64,000 nucleotides of DNA, taken from assembly GCF_040499845.1 (NCBI RefSeq), contig NZ_CP159342.1:1922001-1986000 (forward strand), written 5' to 3'. The notes under the pieces were generated by a model, which saw only the letters and a list, made by a program, of their open reading frames with translations, did no database searches and had not been told where the DNA came from. The DNA comes from Micromonospora sp. CCTCC AA 2012012. Lineage in GTDB: Bacteria > Actinomycetota > Actinomycetes > Mycobacteriales > Micromonosporaceae. The position numbers and the translations under genes are program-made. Below, in pieces: positions 1 to 9,148 of the stretch (positions are counted from its first letter, which is position 1; every line of letters begins with the position of its first letter).

Positions 1-3000
1 TGGCCGGCAGGTACAGGGTGAAGGTGCTGCCCTGGCCGAGCACGCTGCGGGCGGTGATCTGCCCACCGAGCAGCTGGGCGATCTCCCGGCTGATGGACAG
101 CCCCAGCCCGGTGCCGCCGTAGCGGCGGCTGGTGGTGCCGTCGGCCTGCTGGAAGGCGTCGAAGATCGCGGTCAGGTGCTGCTCCGCGATGCCGATGCCG
201 GTGTCGATCACCCGGAACGCGACGACGTCACCGTCGGTCGGGAAGCCGCCGGGCAGCTCGTCGGGGCGGGCCCGCTCGATGCGCAGCTGCACCCGCCCCT
301 GCTCGGTGAACTTGACCGCGTTGGAGACCAGGTTGCGCAGCACCTGCCGCAGCCGCTGCTCGTCGGTGTGCAGCCGGGTGGGGACGTCGGGACCGGTGCT
401 GATGTCCAGCTCCAGGCCGCGCGGCGTGGTCAGCGGGCGGAAGGTCGCGTCGACGTAGTCGCGCAGGACGGAGAGGTCGAACGTCTCCGGGTTGATGTCC
501 ATCTTGCCGGCCTCGACCTTGGACAGGTCGAGGATGTCGTTGATCAACTGGAGCAGGTCGGTGCCGGCCGAGTGGATGACCGTGGCGTACTCGACCTGCT
601 TGCCGGTCAGGTTCCGGCTGGGGTTCTGGGCCAGCAGTTGGGCGAGGATGAGCAGCGAGTTCAGCGGCGTACGCAGCTCGTGGCTCATGTTCGCGAGGAA
701 CTCGGACTTGTACTTCGAGGCGAGCGCGAGCTGCTGCGCCCGCGCCTCCAGCTCCTGTCGGGCCTGCTCGATCTCGGAGTTCTTGGTCTCGATGTCGTGG
801 TTCTGCCGGACCAGCAGCTCCGCCTTGTCCTCCAGCTCCGCGTTGGAGCGCTGCAGCTCCTCGGAGCGGGCCTGCAGCTCCTCCGACCGGGCCCGCAGCT
901 CCGCGGCGAGGCGCTGCGACTCGGTCAGCAGCACGTCCGTACGGGCATTCGCGACGATGGTGTTGACATTGACGCCGATGGTCTCGGTGAGCTGGTCGAG
1001 GAAGTCCCGCTGGATCTCGGTGAAGCGGTTCATGCTGGCCAGCTCGATCACGCCGAGCACCTGGTCCTCGAAGAGGATCGGCAGCACCACCAGGTGCAGC
1101 GGGGCGGCGGCGCCGAGGCTGGAGGAGACGGTGACGTAGTCGGCCGGGACGGTGTCGACGACGATCGCCCGCTTGCTGACCGCGGCCTGCCCGACCAGCG
1201 ACTCGCCGAGGGCGTAGCGGCGGCGGGTGGCATCGTGGCCGTAGCCGCCGACCACCCGCAGGCCCGTCCCCGCCGGGCCGTCGTCGACCAGCAGGAACGT
1301 GCCGAGCTGCGCGGCGACCAGCGGAGCCAGCTCGTTCATCACCAGCCCGGCGACGACGTCGAGGTCCCGGTGGCCCTGCATCAGGCCGGAGATGCGGGCC
1401 AGGTTGGTCTTGAGCCAGTCCTGTTCCTCGTTGGTACGGGTGGTCTCGCGCAGCGACTCCACCATGAAGTTGATGTTGTCCTTCAGCTCCGCGACCTCGC
1501 CGGAGGCGTCCACCGTGATGGAGCGGGTCAGGTCGCCGGTGGCCACCGCGCTGGTGACCTCGGCGATGGCCCGCACCTGCCGGGTGAGGTTCCCGGCCAG
1601 CTCGTTGACGTTCTCGGTGAGGCGCTTCCACGTACCGGAGACGCCCTCGACCTCAGCCTGCCCACCGAGGCGGCCCTCGCTGCCGACCTCCCGGGCCACC
1701 CGGGTGACCTCCGCGGCGAAGCTGGAGAGCTGGTCGACCATGGTGTTGATGGTGGTCTTCAGCTCCAGGATCTCGCCGCGCGCGTCGACGTCGATCTTGC
1801 GGGTCAGGTCGCCCTGCGCCACGGCCGTGGTGACCTGGGCGATGTTGCGGACCTGGCCGGTCAGGTTGTTGGCCATCGAGTTGACGTTGTCGGTGAGGTC
1901 CTTCCAGGTGCCGGCGACGTTCGGCACCCGCGCCTGACCGCCCAGCCGCCCCTCGGTGCCCACCTCACGGGCCACCCGGGTCACCTCGTCGGCGAACGCG
2001 CCGAGGGTGCCGACCATCGTGTTGATGGTCTGGGCGAGGACGGCGACCTCGCCCTTGGCCTCGACGGTGATCTGCCGGCTCAGGTCGCCCTGGGCGACGG
2101 CGGTGGCGACCAGCGCGATGGAGCGCACCTGGTTGGTGAGGTTGTTCGCCATCTCGTTGACGTTGTCGGTGAGGTCCTTCCAGGTGCCACCGACGTTGGA
2201 GACCCGCGCCTGACCGCCCAGCCGCCCCTCGGTGCCCACCTCGCGGGCCACCCGGGTCACCTCGTCGGCGAACGCGGAGAGCTGGTCGACCATCGTGTTG
2301 ATGGTCTCCTTCAGGGCCAGGATCTCGCCCCGGGCGTCGACCCGGATCTTCTGCGTCAGGTCGCCCTTCGCCACCGCGGTGGTGACCTCGGCGATGCTGC
2401 GGACCTGGGCGGTGAGGTTGTCCGCCATGACGTTGACGGACTCGGTGAGGTCCTTCCAGGTGCCGGAGACGCCCTTGACGTCGGCCTGACCGCCGAGGCG
2501 ACCCTCGGTGCCGACCTCCCGGGCGACCCGGGTCACCTCGTCGGCGAACGACGAGAGCTGCTCCACCATCGTGTTGATGGTGTTCTTCAGCTCCAGGATC
2601 TCGCCGTGCGCGGTGACGGTGATCTTCTGCGACAGGTCACCCCGGGCCACGGCGGTGGCGACCTGGGCGATGCTGCGGACCTGGTCGGTGAGGTTGACGG
2701 CCATCGAGTTGACCGAGTCAGTGAGGTCGCGCCAGGTGCCGGCGACGCCGCTGACCTGGGCCTGACCGCCCAGCCGGCCGTCGGTGCCGACCTCCCGGGC
2801 GACCCGGGTCACCTCGTCGGCGAACGACGAGAGCTGGTCCACCATCGTGTTGATGGTGCTCTTGAGCTCCAGGATCTCGCCGCGGGCGTCGACGGTGATC
2901 TTCTGCGACAGGTCACCCCGGGCCACCGCGGTGGTCACCTGGGCGATGTTGCGGACCTGGCTGGTGAGGTTGCCGGCCATGAAGTTGACCGAGTCGGTGA

Positions 3001-3580
3001 GGTCACGCCAGGTGCCGGCCACGCCGGGCACCTCGGCCTGACCGCCGAGGCGGCCCTCGCTGCCGACCTCCCGGGCCACCCGGGTCACCTCGTCGGCGAA
3101 CGACGAGAGCTGGTCCACCATCGTGTTGATGGTGATCTTCAGTTCGAGGATCTCGCCCCGCACGTCGACGGTGATCTTCTGCGACAGGTCACCCCGGGCC
3201 ACCGCGGTGGCCACCTCGGCGATGTCGCGGACCTGGTCGGTGAGGTTGCCGGCCATGGCGTTGACCGAGTCGGTCAGGTCCTTCCAGGTGCCGGAGACGC
3301 CCGGCACCTCGGCCTGACCGCCGAGCTGCCCCTCGGTGCCCACCTCGCGGGCGACCCGGGTCACCTCGGAGGTGAACAGCGACAGCTGGTCGACCATGCC
3401 GTTGAAGACCGTGGCGATCTCGCCGAGCAGGCCGTCGGCGTCCTCGGGGAGGCGGGTGCCGAAGTCGCCGTCGCGTACCGCGGTCAGACCCGCCAGCAAC
3501 TGCCGCAGCCCTGGGTCGGCGACCGGACCGCCCGCGCCGGTGCCCTGGTCACGTCGCCGTGGGACCGTCTGTTCGACCAC
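1..3580 (-). CDS. HAMP-repeat sensor histidine kinase (3' end beyond window)
   Basis: Predicted soluble sensor kinase that autophosphorylates a histidine; about 1193 residues are visible and the C-terminus lies off the left edge. The GTG at 3580 is preceded by GAGGCGG. Residues ~25-730 are eight HAMP modules with a 92-residue (276-bp) period, each reading roughly [19 protein letters not shown]. Then come a GAF domain (~731-865), a coiled coil (~865-950), a HisKA segment with [10 protein letters not shown] (phospho-acceptor His about residue 967) and a HATPase with DTGIGI and GTGLGLSI. No signal peptide or membrane helix is visible, so the input must be cytosolic. The architecture resembles fungal group III osmosensors (Nik1/Os-1) and known actinomycete relatives, which often carry C-terminal receiver domains; whether one follows here cannot be seen. 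Confidence 0.95.
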   Translation of the reverse strand, partial: MVEQTVPRRRDQGTGAGGPVADPGLRQLLAGLTAVRDGDFGTRLPEDADGLLGEIATVFNGMVDQLSLFTSEVTRVAREVGTEGQLGGQAEVPGVSGTWKDLTDSVNAMAGNLTDQVRDIAEVATAVARGDLSQKITVDVRGEILELKITINTMVDQLSSFADEVTRVAREVGSEGRLGGQAEVPGVAGTWRDLTDSVNFMAGNLTSQVRNIAQVTTAVARGDLSQKITVDARGEILELKSTINTMVDQLSSFADEVTRVAREVGTDGRLGGQAQVSGVAGTWRDLTDSVNSMAVNLTDQVRSIAQVATAVARGDLSQKITVTAHGEILELKNTINTMVEQLSSFADEVTRVAREVGTEGRLGGQADVKGVSGTWKDLTESVNVMADNLTAQVRSIAEVTTAVAKGDLTQKIRVDARGEILALKETINTMVDQLSAFADEVTRVAREVGTEGRLGGQARVSNVGGTWKDLTDNVNEMANNLTNQVRSIALVATAVAQGDLSRQITVEAKGEVAVLAQTINTMVGTLGAFADEVTRVAREVGTEGRLGGQARVPNVAGTWKDLTDNVNSMANNLTGQVRNIAQVTTAVAQGDLTRKIDVDARGEILELKTTINTMVDQLSSFAAEVTRVAREVGSEGRLGGQAEVEGVSGTWKRLTENVNELAGNLTRQVRAIAEVTSAVATGDLTRSITVDASGEVAELKDNINFMVESLRETTRTNEEQDWLKTNLARISGLMQGHRDLDVVAGLVMNELAPLVAAQLGTFLLVDDGPAGTGLRVVGGYGHDATRRRYALGESLVGQAAVSKRAIVVDTVPADYVTVSSSLGAAAPLHLVVLPILFEDQVLGVIELASMNRFTEIQRDFLDQLTETIGVNVNTIVANARTDVLLTESQRLAAELRARSEELQARSEELQRSNAELEDKAELLVRQNHDIETKNSEIEQARQELEARAQQLALASKYKSEFLANMSHELRTPLNSLLILAQLLAQNPSRNLTGKQVEYATVIHSAGTDLLQLINDILDLSKVEAGKMDINPETFDLSVLRDYVDATFRPLTTPRGLELDISTGPDVPTRLHTDEQRLRQVLRNLVSNAVKFTEQGRVQLRIERARPDELPGGFPTDGDVVAFRVIDTGIGIAEQHLTAIFDAFQQADGTTSRRYGGTGLGLSISREIAQLLGGQITARSVLGQGSTFTLYLPA

Positions 3581-3601
3581 CGTTACCGCCTCTGTCCCAC
3601 G

Positions 3602-3620
3602 GCCGGACGCCCCGTCCGGC
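3602..3620 (-). other. GC hairpin in the leader of the sensor kinase gene
   Basis: GCCGGACG and CGTCCGGC form a perfect 8-bp stem with a 3-base loop, ending 22 bases before the kinase start codon. It would form in the 5' leader if transcription starts upstream, and could act in mRNA stability or weak attenuation. That role is inference from position only. Confidence 0.35.
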
Positions 3621-3732
3621 ACACCGTCAACCGCGCAAGTATGCACAAGGACAATTAATGGCGCAGCCGCGCCGGGCGGAGCGCTGGTGCGGCAGCGTCC
3701 GGGACAGGCGACCGGGCGGTGGGCAGGACGAA

Positions 3733-3770
3733 GCCGCCGCCCGACGGGAGGGAACCCGGTGGGCGGCGGC
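3733..3770 (-). terminator. Stem-loop after the sigma factor gene
   Basis: GCCGCCGCCC and GGGCGGCGGC form a perfect 10-bp stem with an 18-base loop, 35 bases past the sigma factor stop codon. There is no U-tract, as is usual for actinobacterial terminators. Confidence 0.5.
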
Positions 3771-3804
3771 TGGTGGCCGGGTGGCGGCGGGAGCCGCCGG
3801 GAGA

Positions 3805-4617
3805 TCAGCAGTCGGCGAGCTGACCGCGCAGCTTGGTCAGCGCGCGGGCGAGCAGCCGGGAGACGTGCATCTGGGACACCCCGACCTGGGCGGCGATCTC
3901 GCTCTGCGTCAGGTTGCCGTAGAAGCGGAGCGTGAGGATCTTCTGCTCGCGCTCGTCGAGGGTGGCCAGCGCCGGGCCGAGGGCGACCCGCAGCTCGGCC
4001 AGCTCGTACTCGTCGTCCTGGCTGCCGAGGGTGTCGCCGAGCTCGGTGGCGCTCTCGCCGTCACCGATCGGGGTGTTCAGCGAGACCGCGTTGTAGGCGC
4101 GGGCGCCTTCCAGGCCCTCCAGCACCTCTTCCTCGGTGACGTCGAGGTGGGTGGCGATGTCGGCGACCGTGGGCGCCCGGTTCAGCGTCTGGGTGAGGGT
4201 GCTGTTGGCCTCGGAGATCTTCAGCCGCAGCTCCTGGAGGCGACGCGGCACCCGGATGTTCCAGGTGCGGTCGCGGAAGTGCCGCTTGATCTCCCCGAGG
4301 ATGGTGGGGATCGCGAAGCCGGCGAAGTCGACGCCGCGGGAGGCGTCGAACCGGTCCACCGCCTTGATCAGACCGAGCGCCGCGGTCTGGGCCAGGTCGC
4401 CGTTGGGCTCGCCCCGGCCGCTGTAGCGGAAGGCCAGGTGGTTCGCGAGCGGCAGCCACGCCTCGATCACCTGGTTACGCAGGGCCGGCCGGTCCGGGTG
4501 ACCCTCCGGCAGCGCGGAGAGCGCCGTCATCAGCTCGGTGGCGCGGGACTCGTGCGCCGAGACCCGGGTGCTGCTGACCTCGGTGGTGCTGGTCTGCGCG
4601 GCGATCGTGGTGATCAT
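3805..4617 (-). CDS. SigB/SigF-family RNA polymerase sigma factor
   Basis: A 270-residue sigma-70 factor of the SigB/SigF/SigG stress and development group, with regions 2, 3 and 4 and no region 1.1. Region 2 includes [18 protein letters not shown] and the -10 recognition part [19 protein letters not shown]; region 4 has the helix-turn-helix [21 protein letters not shown]. Members of this group are normally held by an anti-sigma factor kinase, but no anti-sigma or anti-anti-sigma gene lies next to it. The ATG at 4617 has GGAAGG six bases upstream. It is monocistronic: a promoter lies at 4675-4704 and a stem-loop follows the stop. Its partner kinase, if any, must be elsewhere, and the HAMP-kinase next door is not of the RsbW type. 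Confidence 0.93.
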   Translation of the reverse strand: MITTIAAQTSTTEVSSTRVSAHESRATELMTALSALPEGHPDRPALRNQVIEAWLPLANHLAFRYSGRGEPNGDLAQTAALGLIKAVDRFDASRGVDFAGFAIPTILGEIKRHFRDRTWNIRVPRRLQELRLKISEANSTLTQTLNRAPTVADIATHLDVTEEEVLEGLEGARAYNAVSLNTPIGDGESATELGDTLGSQDDEYELAELRVALGPALATLDEREQKILTLRFYGNLTQSEIAAQVGVSQMHVSRLLARALTKLRGQLADC

Positions 4618-4674
4618 GCTGTCCTTCCCGTCTGCGGCGACAGCGGCTTCACAGCAGCGCCGTCCGTGCCAGCC

Positions 4675-4704
4675 ACACTAGACCAAAGGTTGCCGCGATA
4701 TCAA
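4675..4704 (-). promoter_or_regulatory. Predicted promoter of the sigma factor gene
   Basis: On the minus strand TTGATA (4704-4699) and TAGTGT (4680-4675) are 18 bases apart. This is a housekeeping-type promoter, leaving a leader of about 50 bases with a good ribosome site. No SigB-type promoter (GTTT/GGGTA) is obvious, so self-activation is not supported. Confidence 0.5.
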
Positions 4705-4785
4705 CCGAACGGCTGACGAAGCAGATTTCCGGAATTGGCGTGGTCGCCGTCACCGGGTCCGGTACCGCCCGGCTACGCTGCCCGG

Positions 4786-5574
4786 ATGAGCGAACCGAGT
4801 GCCCTGGCCCGCCTGGAGGTCGAGCCCTCGGGGCTGGCCGTGCTGACCGTCGACGCCGGGCCGCTCAACCTCTACACCCTCGACCTGCACGCGCAGGTCG
4901 ACACGGCTCTCGACGGGCTGCCCGACGACACCCGAGCCCTGCTGATCCGGTTCGACGGCCGGGTGGTCAGCGCCGGCGTCGACGTCCACCTCTTCGCGGC
5001 ACAGCACTCCCCCGAGCAGGCGAAGGTGCTCTTCGACCGGATGCTGGCGCTGCCGGAGCGGATCGCCGCGTACCCCTTCCCCACCGTCTTCGCCGCCCAC
5101 GCGCTCTGCCTGACCTGGGCGTTCGAGGTGGCCGTGGCCTGCGACCTGATCCTGGCCGCGCAGCGGGCCAGCTTCGGGCTGGTGGAGAAGGTGGTCGGGC
5201 TCACCCCCACCATGGGCGGCACCCAGCGGCTCGCCGCGCGCGCCGGGGTCGGGCGGGCAAAGGAGTTCGTGATGACCGGCGACCGCTACTCCGCCGCCAC
5301 CCTGGAACGCTGGAACGTGGTGAACCGGGTGCTGCCCGACGACGGGTTCGACGACGCCGCGCGGGCCTTCGCCGCGCAGCTCGCCGCCGGCCCGACCCGC
5401 GCGCACGCGGCGACCAAGGCGGTCCTCGACCACTTCGCCCGGGGCGGCGTGGCCGAGGCCGACCGGCACGTGACGACGATCGCCGCCGACCTGTACCGCA
5501 CCGAGGACCTGCCGAACGCGGTGCGGTCGTTCCTCACCGACGGACCGGGCCGGGCCACCTTCACCGGGCGCTGA
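4786..5574 (+). CDS. Enoyl-CoA hydratase/isomerase-like (crotonase) protein
   Basis: A 262-residue protein with the crotonase fold. The ATG at 4786 is chosen because the conserved N-terminal strand begins there. Family landmarks: VVSAGVDVHLF (first oxyanion loop), VAVACDLILAA, and VGLTPTMGGTQRLAARAG. The usual G-x-x-x-GGG turn before the 'ELALACD' strand is replaced by AHALCLTWAFEV, so the second oxyanion-hole glycine looks lost. Hydratase activity is therefore doubtful; an isomerase, a hydrolase or an inactive role are alternatives. It stands alone between the divergent sigma factor gene and the YCII/ECF pair. Confidence 0.85.
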   Translation: MSEPSALARLEVEPSGLAVLTVDAGPLNLYTLDLHAQVDTALDGLPDDTRALLIRFDGRVVSAGVDVHLFAAQHSPEQAKVLFDRMLALPERIAAYPFPTVFAAHALCLTWAFEVAVACDLILAAQRASFGLVEKVVGLTPTMGGTQRLAARAGVGRAKEFVMTGDRYSAATLERWNVVNRVLPDDGFDDAARAFAAQLAAGPTRAHAATKAVLDHFARGGVAEADRHVTTIAADLYRTEDLPNAVRSFLTDGPGRATFTGR

Positions 5575-5702
5575 CCGGCCGACCGGATCCACGCCGGAGG
5601 CGGCCGGCGGAAGAAAGTCCGGGCGGCATGTCGACGGGGCCGCCGCCCGCTCGTCGTGATGTCGTACGCAAGCCACGCTCGACACGTGACAGGAGCCGGA
5701 CC

Positions 5703-6056
5703 GTGAAGTACATGCTGCTCATCCTGAGTGCCGCCACCGAGGAGCCCGAGGACCCGACGGGTGACGGGCCCACCTTCGCCGACTGGATGGCCTACGACAA
5801 GACCGTGCGGGAAGCGGGCATCCACGTCTCCGGACACTCACTGGCCGACCTGACCACCGCCACGATCGTCCGGGTCGACCGCGCGGGCGAACGCGTCGTC
5901 ACCGACGGCCCGTTCGCCGAGACCCGCGAGGTCCTCGGTGGCTACTACGTCATCGACGTACCCGATCTCGACGTGGCGCTCGACTGGGCCGCGCGCTGCC
6001 CGGGCGCGCGCGTCGGGTCGGTGGTGGTGCGGCCGGTCGCCGAGTTCCAGGCCTGA
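5703..6056 (+). CDS. YCII-related (DGPF) protein
   Basis: A 117-residue dimeric ferredoxin-like-fold protein of the YCII/DGPF group, starting at a GTG with AGGAG seven bases upstream. It contains the defining segment VVTDGPFAETREVLGGYYVIDV. Genes of this family are linked to ECF42 sigma factors, and the next gene, five bases downstream, is one. It presumably tunes or senses for that sigma factor, but no enzymatic activity is established for this pair. The two are almost certainly co-transcribed. Confidence 0.9.
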   Translation: MKYMLLILSAATEEPEDPTGDGPTFADWMAYDKTVREAGIHVSGHSLADLTTATIVRVDRAGERVVTDGPFAETREVLGGYYVIDVPDLDVALDWAARCPGARVGSVVVRPVAEFQA

Positions 6057-6061
6057 CCACC

Positions 6062-7336
6062 GTGGCGGACGCAGCCGACCCCGCCACGACGTCGCACGTC
6101 GCGTCGTCGGTGGAGGCCGTCTTCCGTGAGGAGCGGGGCCGACTGCTCGCCTCCCTGGTCCTGCGCTTCGGCGATCTCGACCTGGCCGAGGACGTGGCCT
6201 CGGAGGCGATCGAGGCCGCGCTGCGGCACTGGCCGGTCGACGGCGTGCCGGCCCGGCCCGGCGCCTGGCTGTTGACCACGGCCCGGCGCCGGGCCGTCGA
6301 CCGGCTCCGGCGGGACCAGACGTACGCCGCCCGGCTCGCCGTCCTCCAGGTGGAGGCGGACCGGGCGGCCGGCTCCCCGGCGCCCGGCGCGGAGGACGAC
6401 CTGCCGGACGAGCGGCTGCGGCTCTTCTTCACCTGCGCCCATCCGGCGCTCGCGGCGGAGGACCGTACCGCGCTGACCCTCCGTTGCCTGGCCGGGCTGA
6501 CGACGGCCGAGGTCGCGCGGGCCTTCCTGGTCCCGCCCGCGACGATGGCCCAACGGATCGTGCGGGCCAAGAACAAGATCCGGGTGGCCCGCATCCCGTT
6601 CCGGGTACCCGGCGCCGACGAGCTGCCGGGCCGGTTGCCGGGAGTCCTCCAGGTCCTCTATTCGATCTTCACCGAGGGGTACGCGGCCAGCGCGGGCGCC
6701 GACCTGCAACGGATCGACCTCGCCGAGGAGGCCATCCGGCTGGCCCGGATCCTGCGCCGGCTGCTCCCCGCCGAGCGGGAGATCACCGGCCTGCTCGCGC
6801 TGATGCTGCTGGTCCACGCCCGCCGCGCGGCGCGGACCGGGCCGACGGGTGAACCGGTGCTCCTCGACGACCAGGACCGCAGCCGGTGGGACCGCGCCAT
6901 GATCGAGGAAGGGCGGGGCCTGGTGGTCGCCGCGCTGACCGGCGGGCCACCCGGGGTGTACGCCGTGCAGGGGGCGATCGCCGCGCTGCACGACGAGGCG
7001 GCGGACGTCGCGACCACCGACTGGCCCCAGGTGGTGGCCCTCTACGACGTCCTGCTCGCGTTGGCGCCCTCCCCCGTCGTCGCCCTGAACCGGGCGGTGG
7101 CGGTGGCCATGCGCGACGGGCCGGAGGCCGGGCTGGCGCTGCTCGACGAGCTGGCCGCCGAGCCCCGGCTGCGCGGCCACCACCCCTACCCGGCGGCGCG
7201 GGCGGAACTGCTGCGCCGGCTCGGCCGGTTGCCGGAGGCCGCGGCGGCGTACCGGCTGGCGCTCGACCTCGCCGGGACCGAGGCCGAACGGGCCCACCTG
7301 CGCCGGTCCCTGGCGTCGGTGCAGGCCCAACCCTGA
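6062..7336 (+). CDS. ECF42-type RNA polymerase sigma factor (DUF6596)
   Basis: A 424-residue ECF sigma factor starting at GTG 6062, five bases after the YCII stop. Sigma regions 2 and 4 occupy residues ~15-185; region 2 contains LRFGDLDLAEDVASEAIEAA and region 4 LTLRCLAGLTTAEVARAFLV. A long C-terminal helical extension (~185-424, DUF6596/TPR-like) includes FTEGYAASAG and ALNRAVAVAM and is diagnostic of group ECF42. No anti-sigma factor is encoded. In this group the C-terminal extension is thought to regulate activity in cis. A strong inverted repeat follows the stop codon. Confidence 0.93.
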   Translation: MADAADPATTSHVASSVEAVFREERGRLLASLVLRFGDLDLAEDVASEAIEAALRHWPVDGVPARPGAWLLTTARRRAVDRLRRDQTYAARLAVLQVEADRAAGSPAPGAEDDLPDERLRLFFTCAHPALAAEDRTALTLRCLAGLTTAEVARAFLVPPATMAQRIVRAKNKIRVARIPFRVPGADELPGRLPGVLQVLYSIFTEGYAASAGADLQRIDLAEEAIRLARILRRLLPAEREITGLLALMLLVHARRAARTGPTGEPVLLDDQDRSRWDRAMIEEGRGLVVAALTGGPPGVYAVQGAIAALHDEAADVATTDWPQVVALYDVLLALAPSPVVALNRAVAVAMRDGPEAGLALLDELAAEPRLRGHHPYPAARAELLRRLGRLPEAAAAYRLALDLAGTEAERAHLRRSLASVQAQP

Positions 7337-7354
7337 GGCACCGTCGTCGACCTC

Positions 7355-7417
7355 CCACCCGCCCTCGTCATGCGGTGACCGCCATCGGCGGGACGGGCAT
7401 CGGGCGAGGGCGGGTGG
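7355..7417. terminator. Bidirectional stem-loop between convergent genes
   Basis: CCACCCGCCCTCG (7355-7367) pairs perfectly with CGAGGGCGGGTGG (7405-7417), a 13-bp stem with a smaller CCGCC/GGCGG hairpin in the loop. It lies between the converging ECF42 and DUF6069 genes and would serve both strands. Confidence 0.65.
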
Positions 7418-7424
7418 TGTCGGG

Positions 7425-7835
7425 TCAACCGGCGAGGCGACGCGCGACGGCCGGGATGACGATCGCGGCGGCCACCAGGTGGGTGACCATCAGCAGCACC
7501 TTGGTGGCCAGGCCGGCGTCCGCGATCACGTCCGGGACCAGGGAGAGCGCCGTCAGCACCACCGTCGTGCGCACGAACGCGCGGCGCGGGTTGCGGGCCC
7601 GGTAGGCCAGCACGACGGCGAGGGCCACGCCGACCAGCGAGAACACCGCCGTCAGCACGCCGAATCCCGGGACCGGGATGGGGGCGCCGCCCACCTCCAG
7701 GCTGATCCCGGCGGCGTGCCCGACGGCGGCGACGGCCACGGTGGCGACGCTCGCGGCTGCCGTGGCGGCGACGCCGAATCCGATCAGCGAACCGACGGCG
7801 GGGGCGGTACGGGTCAGGGTCGCGGTGCGGTTCAT
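7425..7835 (-). CDS. Four-helix membrane protein (DUF6069-like)
   Basis: A 136-residue integral membrane protein with about four hydrophobic segments: ~12-36 (SLIGFGVAATAAASVATVAV), ~57-78 (GFGVLTAVFSLVGVALAVVL), ~87-105 and ~112-130. The conserved order (first helix, short extracellular loop with ISLEVGG, an RARNPRRAF-type cytosolic loop, last helix) fits the actinobacterial DUF6069 family, whose function is unknown. Start ATG 7835. It is alone and converges on the ECF42 gene. Confidence 0.8.
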   Translation of the reverse strand: MNRTATLTRTAPAVGSLIGFGVAATAAASVATVAVAAVGHAAGISLEVGGAPIPVPGFGVLTAVFSLVGVALAVVLAYRARNPRRAFVRTTVVLTALSLVPDVIADAGLATKVLLMVTHLVAAAIVIPAVARRLAG

Positions 7836-7954
7836 CGGGTCCTCCAGCAGGTGTGGGACCGGCTCGGTGCCGGTGTCTCACCAGGACCACGAACGGGACC
7901 GACCCGCAATCGACACCTACGGGTCCGGTTCTCCGAGATTTTTCGCCCCGGGAT

Positions 7955-8452
7955 TCACCGGGGTGGGAGGAGTCCGCGTTCCGTCATGAAGGCGCGCAGC
8001 GTCTCGGCGTCCTCGGCGGACATCAGGCGACGCGGGATCACCGTCGCCGGCATCCGGCCGACGTAGACGATCCAGAATTCGCCGCTGTCCCGCACCTGGG
8101 CGACCCCGTCCCAGGCGATACCACCGGACTCCGAGCCGCTGCGCATCATGATGTTGTCGTCGGTGATGTCGTAGCCGCCCTCGACCGCGTAGCGACCGGA
8201 GCGCCGCCGGGCCCGCCACCGCACCCACGACGGGTAGGCCATCGACAGCACGCCGGCCAGGGCGATCGCCATCCACAGCGGCGAGACGCGGACGCCCGAC
8301 GCGAACGCCCGGGACGCGACGACACCGATCACGCCGACCACCGCCAGCACCGCGCCGATGATGCGGTACCTGCGCAGCCGCACGCTGCCGAGCGCAGCGG
8401 CCACCCGGCCCGGGTACGCGGGGTCGGCGGGGACGTCGAAACGGATGTGCAC
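7955..8452 (-). CDS. YcxB-like two-helix membrane protein
   Basis: A 165-residue protein from GTG 8452; the open frame extends upstream but loses protein-like character there. The N-terminal part resembles the start of YcxB proteins (VHIRFDVPADPAYPGRVAAA). Two membrane helices follow at ~32-54 and ~60-78 (LWMAIALAGVLSMAYPSWV). The C-terminal YcxB-like domain carries YDITDDNIMMRSGSESGGIAWDG and FWIVYVGRMPATVIPRR, a PH-like sheet presumably on the cytosolic side. Function unknown in the family. The base sequence just before the start (TATCGT) could be a -10 for a leaderless transcript, but this is weak. Confidence 0.8.
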   Translation of the reverse strand: MHIRFDVPADPAYPGRVAAALGSVRLRRYRIIGAVLAVVGVIGVVASRAFASGVRVSPLWMAIALAGVLSMAYPSWVRWRARRRSGRYAVEGGYDITDDNIMMRSGSESGGIAWDGVAQVRDSGEFWIVYVGRMPATVIPRRLMSAEDAETLRAFMTERGLLPPR

Positions 8453-8606
8453 GTCAGCACGATAGTGCCCGACCCGTCCCCGGACAGCGGCCGTCCTGCG
8501 CCCGCCGACCGGACCAGTGACCGGGACCCGTGTCGCCGAAGCGGTGCGGCCGGCCGTCGTGCGGACGGGATGCGCTGGTCCGGGCACGTCCGGCAGGCGC
8601 GCGGGC

Positions 8607-9062
8607 TCAGTACGGCTGGCCGCACACCTTCCAGGCGCCATCCTCCTTCACCAGCCTGAACACGTGCTGGTCCGTGAACCCGCTGTCCAGCGTCAGCGCC
8701 ATGTTCACCGTCGCCGACGTGCGGCCGTTGACGTTCGACACGTTGACACCGTCGACCTCGTGACTGCGGATCTTCGGCTGCTTGGCGATGCCCTGACCGA
8801 ACGCGTCCCTCGCATACTGGCCGCGCGTGCCGCTGCACAGCAGATCGTAGGCGGCGTCCGCGTCCCCGGCCTCAAGGTCGCTCACGAAGGACTCGGCGGC
8901 CTGCTGGGCCGGATCCGTCGCGCCCTTGACTCCCTTGAAGAGGAAGAAGCCGCCGATGCCGGCGCCACCGCAGCACAACACGGCCACCACGCCGGTGACG
9001 ATCAGGACGGTTCGCAGCGTGTGCCGCTTCGGCGGTGGCGGCACCTGATACGGGTGGGTCAT
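8607..9062 (-). CDS. Single-pass membrane protein with DUF4878-like extracellular domain
   Basis: A 151-residue protein from ATG 9062; the longer open frame upstream is rejected because it is Arg/Pro/Gly-rich and not protein-like. It has a short proline-rich cytosolic N-terminus (MTHPYQVPPPPKRHTLRT), one membrane helix (~17-43, with CCGG) and an exported domain starting at about residue 45 (AAESFVSDLEAGDADAAYDLL), ending RLVKEDGAWKVCG. This is the layout of actinobacterial DUF4878/lumazine-binding-like lipoprotein-type domains. Two cysteines in the outer domain could form a disulfide. Role unknown. Confidence 0.85.
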   Translation of the reverse strand: MTHPYQVPPPPKRHTLRTVLIVTGVVAVLCCGGAGIGGFFLFKGVKGATDPAQQAAESFVSDLEAGDADAAYDLLCSGTRGQYARDAFGQGIAKQPKIRSHEVDGVNVSNVNGRTSATVNMALTLDSGFTDQHVFRLVKEDGAWKVCGQPY

Positions 9063-9148
9063 AGCTGGTGACGGTAAAGGATGCGAGAAGTTCTCGATGC
9101 CCCCCGTCGAGCTGATGCCGGATCGCATCGAGGATGTCGGACGTCGAC

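Noticed and set aside
1661..3320. Regularly spaced repeats considered as a CRISPR array or satellite
   Set aside because: The 276-bp units are protein-coding HAMP modules on the minus strand, with synonymous variation; there are no short palindromic repeats with unique spacers.
176..3658. Long plus-strand open frame of 1160 residues over the kinase gene
   Set aside because: It is the antisense image of the HAMP repeats: its own periodicity equals 92 residues, and it is Asp/Gly/Leu/Arg-rich without a fold. The minus strand has the real conserved motifs.
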